Assembly: GCF_964340395.1 (NCBI RefSeq) | Contig: NC_135567.1 | Location: 7,913,158 to 7,977,157, forward strand | Length of the DNA: 64,000 nucleotides | Direction: 5' to 3' | DNA from: Glandiceps talaboti | Lineage: Eukaryota; Hemichordata; Enteropneusta; Spengelidae | Shown here: one piece after another, positions 51,275 to 62,084 of the stretch | Position numbering within the stretch: position 1 is the first letter of the stretch | Layout of the letters: every line of letters begins with the position of its first letter | The notes under the pieces: generated by a model | The model's input: only the letters and a program-made list of their open reading frames with translations | The model's database searches: none | What the model was told of the DNA's origin: nothing | Position numbers and translations under genes: made by a program

Positions 51275-51319
51275 TTCTCCATGGCGCTAGCACTACTGAA
51301 CCTCAGTCAGTTGTGCTAA
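51091..51319 (-). mobile_element. HINE-like family 1, terminal fragment
   Basis: 'atctctgatgcgatcgtttt' block, (CA)n with CGCA variants (51205-51275), then 'tagcactactgaacctcag' and 'cagttgtgcta'. Confidence 0.6.
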
Positions 51320-52165
51320 AAACAAAGACACAGCATCTCTGTCCTTTGGGATACTGATCATGTGTATTATAGTGATCTCATGACCAGAATTTTCACCATA
51401 ATTTGAATGTCAGCCAAGATTACGTATAAGAGAACCGATCGTACATTTAAAATGTTGACATTCAATATGCACTATAAGGTATGACAATTTGATTTGTTTG
51501 TTGTAGATTGTCACACAATTGCTAATGCACATGGCTCAGTCAATGACATCTGTCAATTAATAACGGTGATTTGTCAATAGCACATCTATGACAAATTCCA
51601 AGTTACATATTCCGCCAACAAAATATCTCACATTATAGAATACTTGTTACTGTACTTCTGTTTCACTTTTGTTCTTTATTGTTTAAAGTAGGCAATATCT
51701 TTTGGACAAAAACATTATTTTTAACTGGATCACAAGTGTGTTTTGTTTTCATTTAAATGTCTTACCATGACATGTTTTATTTTGTTTCATTTTTAGCTTA
51801 ATGTAGTTTAAAGTCTTTCCTTAGATGTGGTATCACCTAATGCATAGACTAAATTTGTAACGACTTGTCAGATATAACTATATATATAAATAATTTCATC
51901 GACTTGGGTAACACGTTTCACACAAAAAGTTGTAGTTTTCTATCAAAACTGATAATTGCAAACATTTTTAACGTTAGTGCCTGTTTAGCTATTGTTGTCA
52001 ATATTCCATTGTTATCATCTTATCTTTATGTCAACCACTCTGCAATCAATGTTGTTTTGTAACTAAAATATTGTTTTATTATTAGCAATGAACTACTTAT
52101 TGATACACTTACCAATGATTCATTTATAGGCAATGATCTGATTTATGTACTAAGTATACACTTAC
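51320..52165. other. Intron, nothing recognised
   Basis: AT-rich intron just downstream (in transcript sense) of the first ankyrin exon. No exon or repeat could be supported. Confidence 0.5.
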
Positions 52166-52261
52166 CCAATCTGATTCATCTACATAATTGACATCATAAC
52201 CATTCTTCAAGTAGAATTTAACCTTCTCTATATCTCCACTTATAACAGCATCAATGAGATC
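52166..52261 (-). CDS. Ankyrin-repeat protein, N-terminal exon (partial gene)
   Basis: This minus-strand exon of 96 bp (32 codons) lies between an acceptor ending TATATTAG and a donor GTAAGTG, both in phase 0. It reads DLIDAVISGDIEKVKFYLKN and then GYDVNYVDESDW. That is the usual start of an ankyrin stack: the helix pair 'LIDAV..GDIEKVKFYLKNG' followed by 'DVNYVD'. Ankyrin repeats are protein-binding scaffolds, so no enzymatic role can be inferred. It is the most upstream exon seen. The start codon and 5' UTR must lie further right, perhaps beyond the window, and no convincing first exon was found at 52.3-64 kb. The next exon in the transcript (36488-36390) is about 15.7 kb away. The call rests on the ankyrin motif, matching splice phases and shared strand. 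That all four exons belong to one gene is inferred. Confidence 0.75.
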
Positions 52262-52365
52262 CTAATATAAAACAAACATATACAATGATTAGACTAATTT
52301 ACACCAGTTTCACAAATCATGTCAAAATTACATTAAAAATATGCTTACTGCAAACCCAGTGTTAA

Positions 52366-52732
52366 AGTGACCAAATTAATGAGGATTAGGTATTTATTTT
52401 GAATTTTGAATTTATACAACAACTTTACTGTATTTTCTAATTGAAAAAAAAAATAATGTGAAATAATATCTACCAATTCCTTGTTTGTAACTCAGTAATT
52501 TGATAATCATTAGAAATATGTCTAAAATGTTTGTTATTATGCCAAAAAATAACAAACTTTTCACACTTTTTTCATCTTTTTTTCATCTTTTTGTAATCAA
52601 ATGAGTTACAAACAAGGTTTTGGTATTTATAATATGTTATTTCACATTATTTGTTAAATTAGGAAAACAGTAAAGTTGTATTATGAATTAAAAATCCAAA
52701 ATAAATACCTAATTCTCATCCATATGGCCACT
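52366..52732. mobile_element. Foldback MITE with TTAA flanks
   Basis: Long imperfect inverted arms (roughly 52366-52505 and 52600-52732), for example 'gaggattaggtatttatttt' against its complement 'aaaataaatacctaattctc'. TTAA flanks both ends (52362-52365, 52733-52736), the target site of piggyBac-type elements. It lies ~100 bp upstream of the first ankyrin exon, so it can form a large hairpin in the pre-mRNA. Confidence 0.75.
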
Positions 52733-53068
52733 TTAATAATATTTTAATATTTCCTTTTAGACAACATTTAAATATATATATCAAAAATATACATAAGGTA
52801 GCTGTCTATTTTATCATTCACACAAATGATATTATGTAATATTATATGATTAATATGTCATTTATATCAATCTATTTTAATTAATACCAATCTATATAAA
52901 ACACATTTATTTGTCACTTCAATTCAAACATATGATTATTGTAAAACACAGGTAGGGTTGATTTGAACAGTTTGATTTGAGATCATTATCATTTTGTCAA
53001 ATCACAACAACCCGGAAAGACTTTACGTAATGGTATGACAAAAATCATTATATTAGCTTTGTAGATCA

Positions 53069-53303
53069 AATGATTTATAAAGGCTATAAGACACAAATAG
53101 TTCAAAGTTGTTTTAGCATTAAGTTTTCAATCCGTCAAAATCTAGTTAAAGCTGACCACTAGGTGGCGGTATGATCAGCAGATTGGTCAGCTGTAACAAT
53201 GAAAGTCATTCTGATGAAGATCGTCAACAAGACAGATCAAAAGCTCAATGCTAAAAACATTTTGAACTGATTGTGCGTTATACCATTTGTAATGCATTCA
53301 TAA
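53069..53303. mobile_element. Foldback element with a CTCF-like motif in its loop
   Basis: Inverted arms at 53069-53142 and 53226-53303 ('agttcaaagttgttttagca' against 'tgctaaaaacattttgaact'), with an inner pair AGCTGACCA (53150-53158) and TGGTCAGCT (53184-53192). The loop and inner stem carry CCACTAGGTGGCGG (53156-53169). Confidence 0.65.
53156..53169 (+). promoter_or_regulatory. CTCF-like motif
   Basis: CCACTAGGTGGCGG fits the published CTCF core CCASYAGRKGGC at every position. A 14-base match occurs by chance at some rate, and binding in this species is unknown. Confidence 0.35.
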
Positions 53304-53420
53304 TGCTAAAACATGTAACATTAAAAAGCTATATTGATGATGGACAACTGATATATACACATATTCTATGTAAATTAGAATATTAACACATGTATCTGTG
53401 TTATGGTTTCTAAGAATTAC

Positions 53421-53506
53421 TAGACTGTAAGATATGACATGACGTTCCGCCCTCACTGGCCTCTGATGTGTGAGGGCGCCCCATCATGGTGTACCTTACA
53501 GACTAA
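53421..53506. repeat. Short GC-rich inverted repeat
   Basis: 'tagactgtaag'...'ccgccctcac' pairs with 'gtgagggcgcc'...'cttacagacta' around a small loop ('tggcctctgatgt'). It is a compact hairpin in AT-rich DNA. Confidence 0.7.
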
Positions 53507-53660
53507 AGAATTACATGATTATACATATTTACAAATTTTGAGGAAATTTAAATCTGACCATGTCATCAGATACATTTAAATATTTACAAGATATGTATTC
53601 ATGTATGACGTCACTGTATTACACCAAACCATTTCACAGCTACAGACTTTATTGTTTCAG

Positions 53661-54128
53661 GGGTGAGGGATGTAGCTGCCTGCTGGGGGTGTAGCTGCCT
53701 GCTGGGGGGATGTAGCTGCCTGCTGGGGGTGTATCTGCCTGCTGGGGGGATGTAGCTGCCTGCTGGGGTGTAGCTGCCTGCTGGGGCAGGGGGTGTAGTT
53801 GCCTGCTGGGGGTGTAGCTGCCTGCTGGGGCAGGGGGTGTAGTTGCCTGCTGGGGGTGTAGCTGCCTGCTGGGGCAGGGGGTGTAGTTGCCTGCTGGGGG
53901 TGTAGCTGCCTGCTGGGGCAGGGGGTGTAGTTGCCTGCTGGGGGTGTAGCTGCCTGCTGGGGCAGGGGGTGTAGCTGCCTGCTGGGGGGGGGGGGGGTTT
54001 GTAGCTGCCTGCTGGGGGGGGGAGGTTTGTAGCTGCCTGCTGGGGGGGGGGGAGTTGTAGCTGCCTGCTGGGTGGTGTTGTTGCCTGCTGGGGGTGTAGC
54101 TGCCTGCTGGGAGGGGGGAGTAGCTCCC
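53661..54128. repeat. G-rich minisatellite (~20- and 43-bp units)
   Basis: 'gtgtagctgcctgctgggg' units, often paired into a 43-bp composite with 'cagggggtgtagttgcctgc'. Minus-strand frames give proline-rich repeats, but no codon bias or flanking exon supports a gene. Confidence 0.95.
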
Positions 54129-54218
54129 TCAATGGCAAGGGGCTGGGTAACCAAGACTACAGACTTTAAATGGATAGATGTACTTAAATAAATTAGTGAC
54201 AATGGCATTATAGCACAA

Positions 54219-54500
54219 ATCTATAATAATCACATCCTCAAAGAGCTTTACAATTATTACTCCATGGCACACACCTATAGTGGCACAATGGCCCTTTACT
54301 TCCTCAACTCCCTGGGGAGCATACAATCAGCCTCTATAAGATTAAAGCATTCACATTCATTTCAACATCTATCCTACCAGGTCCCCAATTAATACAGCTA
54401 GGTTAACCAAAGCGCAATTGTGGTTCAAATCTTACCCAAGAACTTTAGTCATTCAGAAACAAATGCCAGCAACGGGCTCAACCCTGCAACCTGCAGATTC
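54219..54500 (-). mobile_element. tRNA-derived SINE, reverse orientation
   Basis: Matches the SINE at 31.7 kb: tail 'gctttacaattattact', body 'ctaccaggtccccaatta' and 'ggttcaaatcttacccaag', and a B-box-like stretch (reverse complement GGGTTGAGCCC, 54474-54484). Confidence 0.7.
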
Positions 54501-54600
54501 CTAGCCAGCCACTCTAAATATTCAACCATCATGACTCTACAACCTGCAACCTGCAGATTTCTAGCCATCCACTCTAAACATTCAACCATCATGACAGCAC
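54484..54600. repeat. ~60-bp tandem duplication in the SINE head
   Basis: 'caacctgcagattcctagcc' through 'ttcaaccatcatgac' occurs twice in tandem, with few differences. Confidence 0.8.
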
Positions 54601-54649
54601 ATCTATCCACTTGCCTTATACCAATGATGTTATTGTACAATATATATAT

Positions 54650-55167
54650 ATCACTAGTTCATTGTTGCTATGAGTATAGTCTACATTGTAGTAGCTTTAG
54701 TATGTATGCGTTCACCTGCCAAATGTTTAATTTGCCTACACAACCCTGTTGTTATATTCCCCACATACGCCATCAATTGGAGGTTGCTTATGGGTGAGGT
54801 ATCAATATTTTAGCATGTGAGTTCACTTTTGGATATTTAACAGGCCTAGGTTGCCAAGCAACCTTAAACAGATGTTAATCTTTACAGCATTGACATTGAA
54901 ATGTGAAGTAGCCCATAACAGATTTAATGATTTCATTACATCAATAAAACAAGAATCTTACATTTACAGGCTGAAGTCAAAGTATTTTGTAATACAACAA
55001 ATCACATTTTGAAACGTAAAATGCACATTTCTGATGCGATCATTTTCATTTGAACAATTTCCCAACTAGTCAACCGAAGTAACATGACTACCAAATATCA
55101 AAGCAATTGGTCTAGCAGTTTTTTACTTTAAGTTGTTTACACACACACACACACCCACACATCCTCA

Positions 55168-55213
<46 letters not shown>

Positions 55214-55274
55214 GACAGACAGACACTTAGCGATCCCTACAGCACTACTGAACTTTATCAATTCAGTTGTGCTA
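54650..55274 (-). mobile_element. HINE-like family 1, 5' part
   Basis: Diverged satellite ('ttgttgctatgagtatag'), the unique block, a long CA tract (55140-55213) with a short GACA run, and terminus 'attcagttgtgcta'. No hairpin end. Confidence 0.55.
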
Positions 55275-55508
55275 AAAATGAGTTAAAGGGGAACACCACT
55301 CAATGAAATAATTGTATTTCCTGAGAGTTTTTTGGTTTTAGATGACAATTTGTATAGTCATGATGACTCTTGGTTCCTTTTTAGTCTTCAATGGGTAAAC
55401 TAATAATATTGGTGTGCATCCAAAGTTCACAAAAATACATTCATTTCTCCAGTAACACCACTTTTCTGGATTGGAACCGTTAAAGGGGCGTGGTCTGAAA
55501 CGTCTATC

Positions 55509-55540
<32 letters not shown>

Positions 55541-56394
55541 GGGGGGGGGGTTATTTTTTGTTACCTGTATGTACCACTGACTGTAACTTATTTAATGGTC
55601 AGTAATTCATATGCAAAGCCTATACCCTGTCATCTACTGTATTCTATACTAAGGAATACCATAATATTCTTTTATACTTACAGTATTACAGTAGTTTATA
55701 GAGTGAGAATTTTGCAAGCGACTACCAGTCATTACACAAGTAGCAGTGAGTGACTGTTTATTTGACGAACCAAAATTGTGTATTCTCCTACCTCTTATTA
55801 TGTTGTGACTCACATTTATACAATTACCGATAGTTGATTACATACTTTTCAGGATGAATGTCAATATATCGAAATGACAGTTCCAAAAAATAATTCCAGT
55901 TGTAGCTAGTTTAGCTTTAATAATTGATCAACTTTTATAGAACAGTCTATGACAACTTGCTGCTTTCACTTGATTCTAAGCAGTCAGAAGTACAGAGCTC
56001 AGGTTAGACTAATGAGGTTAAAACAAGTAATTTTGAAAACACCAACTTTTGAGGTGCTTTTCTCACAAATGTTTAGCCACAGAATCAAGGCAAATGAGGA
56101 TTGTGTATTTTGGTTATATCCCATAACCAAAATTCAAAATCCCAAATTGCCCGGATTCTAGGCCAACAAACATATGACGATATCGTATCTGGAGTATCGG
56201 CTTTCAGTACAGGTATTACAAAATTGGCCATAAAGATGAACTCAATGATACAACAGAGATAGTAATGCATCACTATGCATCACCCCCTCCTTTTTTAATT
56301 CTTGTTTATTCTGTATCATAGTCATCATAATTTGATGAATGTATCCAAATTGTCCAATACTTTGGTTTTTCACCTTCTTTCACCCTTACTATAG
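55275..56394. other. No gene recognised
   Basis: Contains a (TTTTC)n/T-run and G-run at 55506-55550. A short frame near 55949-56161 overlaps one on the other strand and holds a self-complementary segment ('attttggttatatcccataa'/'accaaaattc'). No motif was seen. Confidence 0.4.
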
Positions 56395-56398
56395 TTAG

Positions 56399-56795
56399 AT
56401 TAATACATTTATAGTCTATGTACAGAGTACAAATTATATATATTGATACTAGATAGGAGTTAGTTGTAAAGTTATACATTTACAGTCTATGTACAGAGTA
56501 CAACTTATAAATATTAATACTAGATAGGAGTTAGTTGTAAAGTTATACATTTACAATCTATGTACAGAGTACAACTTATAAATATTACTACTAGTTAGGA
56601 GTTAGTTGTAAAGTTATACATTTACAGTCTATGTACAGAGTACAACTTATAAATATTAATACTAGATAGGAGTTAGTTGTAAAGTTATACATTTACAGTC
56701 TATGTACAGAGTACAACTTATAAATATTAATACTAGATAGGAGTTAGTTGTAAAGTTATACATTTACAATCTATGTACAGAGTACAACTTATATA
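56399..56795. repeat. 71-bp minisatellite, ~5.6 units
   Basis: Units run 'ttatacatttacagtctatg' + 'tacagagtacaacttataaa' + 'tattaatactagataggagt' + 'tagttgtaaag' with very few differences. Confidence 0.95.
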
Positions 56796-57112
56796 TACAG
56801 TCTGGATGCTAACGTCGTTTCTAACTAAACCACATCTGGTCAAAGTCGCTCAATTAGCACAAAAAGTTGTTCATCCAATCAGTGAACCCCAACTGCTATA
56901 GTGATGTAAACACTGTATGAGAAGCATCCTGAGCTGACAAATATACCATATATGGACATTACAGTACCATATTTAGACATTACATATTAAGGGCCAACAT
57001 AAACACCAACTTTATGAGGGACTGTGATTGATTAACAAATACATTATGTTAATGACCGTGTTGGTGGCTGTGGATGGATTTTAAAATGTATTTCATACAT
57101 CTCATGACTGCT

Positions 57113-58971
57113 AGAGTAACGACTTTGACTATACTGTGAGTAGAGGTATAAATGGTAGGAATACTGTATAGGAACTAGACTAGTGGGTGGAGATGTAAAT
57201 TGTAATGATACTGTATAGGAACTAGACTATGTGAGTGGAGGTATAAATGGTAAGAATACTGTATGAGAACTAGACTATGTGAGTAGAGGTATAAATGGTA
57301 AGAATACTGTATAGGAACAAGACTATGTGAGTGGAGGTGTAAATGGTAATGATACTGTATAGGAACTAGACTGTGTGAGTAGAGGTATAAATGGTAAGAA
57401 TACTGTATGGGAACTAGACTATGTGAGTAGAGGTATAAATGGTAAGAATACTGTATAGGAACTAGACTATGTGAGTGGAGGTGTAAATGGTAATGATACT
57501 GTATAGGAACTAGACTGTGTGAGTAGAGGTATAAATGGTAAGAATACTGTATGGGAACTAGACTATGTGAGTAGAGGTATAAATGGTAAGAATACTGTAT
57601 AGGAACTAGACTATGTGAGTGGAGGTGTAAATGGTAATGATACTGTATGGGAACTAGACTATGTGAGTAGAGGTATAAATGGTAATGATACAGTATAGGA
57701 ACTAGACTAGTGAGTAGAGGTATAAATGGTAATGATACAGTATAGGAACTAGACTAGTGGGTGGAGATGTAAATGGTAACGATACTGTATAGGAACTAGA
57801 CTATGTGAGTAGAGGTATAAATGGTAAGAATACTGTATAGGAACTAGACTAGTAGGTGGAGATGTAAATTGTAATGATACTGTATAGGAACTAGACTATG
57901 TGAGTAGAGGTATAAATGGTAAGAATACTGTATAGGAACTAGACTAGTAGGTGGAGATGTAAATTGTAATGATACTGTATAGGAACTAGACTGTGTGAGT
58001 GGAGGTGTAAATGGTAATGATACTGTATAGGAACTAGACGAGTGGGTGGCGGTGTAAATGGTAACGATACTGTGTAGGAACTGGACTAGTGAGTGGAGGT
58101 GTAAATGGTAATGATACTGTATAGGAACTAGACTATGTGAGTGGATATGTAAATGGTAATGATAAAGGAACTAGACTAGTGAGTGGAGGTGTAAATGATA
58201 TTGATACTGTATCGGAACTAGACTATGTGAGTGGAGGTGTAAATGGTAATGATAAATTAACTAGACTAGTGAGTGGAGGTGTAAATGGTAACGATGCTGT
58301 ATATAGGAACTAGACTAGTGAGTGGCGGTGTAAATGGTAATGATACTGTATAGGAACTAGACTATGTGAGTGGAGGTGTAAATGGTAATGATACTGTATA
58401 GGAACTAGACTAGTGAGTGGAGGTGAAAATTGTAATGATACTGTATAGGAACTAGACTAGTGAGTGGCGGTGTAAATGGTAACGATACTGTATATGAACT
58501 AGACTATGTGAGTGGAGGTGTAAATTGTAATGATACTGTATAGGGACTAGACTAGTGAGTGGAGGTGTAAATGGTAATGATACTGTATAGGGACTAGACT
58601 AGTGAGTGGAGGTGTAAATGGTAATGATACTGTATAGGAACTAGACTATGTGAGTGGAGGTGTAAATGGTAATGATACTGTATAGGAACTAGACTAGTGA
58701 GTGGAGGTGTAAATGGTAACTATACTGTATTGGAACTAGACTGTGTGAGTGGAGGTGTAAATGGTAATGATACTGTATAGGAACTAGACTGTGTGGGTGG
58801 AGGTGTAAATGGTAACTATACTGTATAGGTACTAGACTACTGAGTGGAGGTGTAAATGGTAAATATACTGTATAGGAACTAGACTATGTGAGTGGAGGTG
58901 TAAATGGTAAATATACTGTATAGGAACTAGACTATGTGAGTGGAGGTGTAAATGGTAACTATACTGTATAA
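57113..58971. repeat. 45/48-bp minisatellite, ~39 units
   Basis: Units have 'ggaactagactatgtgagtg' or 'ggaactagactagtgagtgg', followed by 'aggtgtaaatggtaatgata' and 'ctgtata'. The two length classes are intermixed, and the left half is enriched in 'gtataaatggtaagaata'. Confidence 0.95.
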
Positions 58972-59448
58972 CACATAATATTTTGCCTTAAGTATTCATA
59001 CAATTTAAACTACTGAGAATGAGATGGTTTTTTCTACCTTCACGTCCTTGTTTGTTGGATATCGAATTGTACTGAATTCTGTTGATAATGTTACTTTGTT
59101 GTTGAACTACAGTGTCATCCATTTTTTGTTCACACAAGTTTAAAACCTGGTTATTTTAAAACAATGTAAATGCTTTCACTCTTAATTGGTCGCACAAAGG
59201 GTTTCAGTTCTTGATATTTCATGTACTGTTTCCTATGTATATACATAGACCCTAATATTCCCAAGGTGTGATGTCAAAGTAGGGTAATATCCATACATCT
59301 CATATTACTATTCTTTGAAGTCACACTCACAGTATAATAATATGGTTTGATATGGTTCCCTTTCTATTCATGGATTGCCAAACATCGACCATCATCATCA
59401 GTTTAAACAGTGAACAAATACACCTCTTTTGGTCACATCTATCGAGAC
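58972..59448. other. Spacer, nothing recognised
   Basis: AT-rich sequence between the minisatellite and the foldback element. No exon or repeat supported. Confidence 0.5.
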
Positions 59449-60059
59449 AGGTGCGGTATTGTTGGATTGCATAATAGCCTTCTAAATAGCAAAGTGGCTA
59501 ATAGCTAAATTAGCAACAAGAATAGATCTATTATAGCTTCAAATGGCTATTCAGGCTATTTTCATTTTCCACCAGTAGTTTTTAGCCAATATTAGCTATT
59601 AGTAGCCAGATAATAGCTTGCAATCAGTTATTGTAAAACCAGGAATATAGTATAAATATCGCCCTAGGCAGCTATTCAAGCTATTAGCCATTAGTAGCCA
59701 GGTAATAACTGTCTTTCAGCTACTAATCCTCAGCACTGTCCATGGGCTGGCTATGCAGCTATTCAAGCTATTAGCCATTAATAGCCACTATTAGCCATTA
59801 ATAGCAAGCTAGTAGCTGGCTAACAGCTATCAACCCCTCAGCACTCTCCATGGGCTGGCTATGCAGCTATTCAAGCTATTAGCCATTAATAGCCGCTATT
59901 AGCCATTAATAGCCGGCTAGTAGCTGGCTACCAGCTATCAACCTCTCAGCTTTCTCCATGGGCTGGCTATGCAGCTATTCAAGCTATTAGCCATTAATAG
60001 CCGCTATTAGCCATTAATAGCCGGCTAGTAGCCAGCTATCAGCTATCAACCTCTCAGCT

Positions 60060-61775
60060 TTCTCCATGGGCTGGCTATGCAGCTTTTTAAGCTATTAGCC
60101 ATTAATAGCCGCTATTAGCCATTAATAGCCAGCTAATACCTGGCTACCAGCTATCAACCCCTCAGCTTTCTCCATGGGCTGGCTATGCAGCTGTTCAAGC
60201 TATTAGCCATTAATAGCCGCTATTAGCCATTAATAGCCAGCTAATAGCTGGCTATCAGCTATCAACCTCTCAGCTTTCTCCATGGGCTGGCTATACAGCT
60301 ATTTAAGCTATTAGCCATTAATAGCCGCTATTAGCCATTAATAGCCAGCTAATAGCTGGCTATCCACTATCAAGCCCTCAGCTTTATCCATTGGCTGGCT
60401 ATGCAGCTATTTAAGCTATTAGCCATTAATAGTCGCTATTAGCCATTAATAGCAAGCTAGTAGCTGGCTATCAGCTATCAACCTCTCAGCTTTCTCCATG
60501 GGCTGGCTATGCAGCTATTCAAGCTATTAGCCATTAATAGCCGCTATTAGCCATTAATAGCAAGCTAGTAGCTGGTTACCAGCTATCAACCTCTCAGCTT
60601 TCTCCATGGGCTGGCTATGCAGCTATTTAAGCTATTAGCCATTAATAGCCGCTATTAGCCATTAATAGCCAGCTAATAGCTGGCTATCCGCTATCAACCC
60701 CTCAGCTTTCTCCATGGGCTGGCTATGCAGCTATTTAAGCTATTAGCTATTAATAGCCGCTATTAGCCATTAATAGCCAGCTAATAGCTGGTTATTAGCT
60801 ATAAACCTCTCAGCTTTCTCCATGGGCTGGCTATGTAGCTGTTCAAGCTATTAGCCAATAATAGCCGCTATTAGCCATTAATAGCCAGCTACTATCAGCT
60901 ATCAATCTCTCAGCTTTCTCCATGGGCTGGCTATGCAGCTTTTTAAGCTATTAGCCATTAATAGCCGCTATTAGCCATTAATAGCCAGCTAATACCTGGC
61001 TACCAGCTATCAACCCCTCAGCTTTCTCCATGGGCTGGCTATGCAGCTGTTCAAGCTATTAGCCATTAATAGCCGCTATTAGCCATTAATAGCCAGCTAA
61101 TAGCTGGCTATCAGCTATCAACCTCTCAGCTTTCTCCATGGGCTGGCTATACAGCTATTTAAGCTATTAGCCATTAATAGCCGCTATTAGCCATTAATAG
61201 CCAGCTAATAGCTGGCTATCCACTATCAAGCCCTCAGCTTTATCCATTGGCTGGCTATGCAGCTATTTAAGCTATTAGCCATTAATAGTCGCTATTAGCC
61301 ATTAATAGCAAGCTAGTAGCTGGCTATCAGCTATCAACCTCTCAGCTTTCTCCATGGGCTGGCTATGCAGCTATTCAAGCTATTAGCCATTAATAGCCGC
61401 TATTAGCCATTAATAGCAAGCTAGTAGCTGGCTACCAGCTATCAACCTCTCAGCTTTCTCCATGGGCTGGCTATGCAGCTATTTAAGCTATTAGCCATTA
61501 ATAGCCGCTATTAGCCATTAATAGCCAGCTAATAGCTGGCTATCCGCTATCAACCCCTCAGCTTTCTCCATGGGCTGGCTATGCAGCTATTTAAGCTATT
61601 AGCTATTAATAGCCGCTATTAGCCATTAATAGCCAGCTAATAGCTGGTTATTAGCTATAAACCTCTCAGCTTTCTCCATGGGCTGGCTATGTAGCTGTTC
61701 AAGCTATTAGCCAATAATAGCCGCTATTAGCCATTAATAGCCAGCTACTATCAGCTATCAATCTCTCAGCTTTCT
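60060..61775. repeat. 856-bp higher-order repeat, two copies
   Basis: Rare variants recur 856 bp apart: 'cagctttttaagc' at 60080/60936 and 'tatccactatcaagccctca' at 60361/61217. The unit spans seven ~122-bp monomers. Confidence 0.85.
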
Positions 61776-62084
61776 CCGTGGGCTGGCTATGCAGCTATTC
61801 AAGCTATTAGCCATTAATAGCCGCTATTAGCCATTAATAGCCAGCTAATAGCTGGCTAGCAGCTATCAACCTCTCAGCTTTCTCCATGGGCTGGCTATGC
61901 AGCTATTCAAGCCATTAGCCATTAATAGCCGCTATAAGCCATTAATAGCCAGCAAATAGCTGGCTATCAGCTATCAACCTCTCAGCTTTCTCCATGGGCT
62001 GGCTATGCAGCTGTTCTAGCTATTATAACCATTAATAGCAATCTAATAGCTGGCTATTAACCCCAAGGGTTAAGTTTGTTGAAA

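Noticed and set aside
53611-54208. Proline-rich frames of 175-183 codons (PPAGSYTP repeats), minus strand
   Set aside because: Two overlapping frames are equally open, which indicates the minisatellite and not a gene.
54190-54220. HINE hairpin end ('gacaatggcattatagcaca')
   Set aside because: Only ~20 diverged bases, no satellite or second end. Too short to support.
57113-58971. CRISPR-like regular spacing
   Set aside because: The 45/48-bp units are repeated throughout, with no unique spacers.
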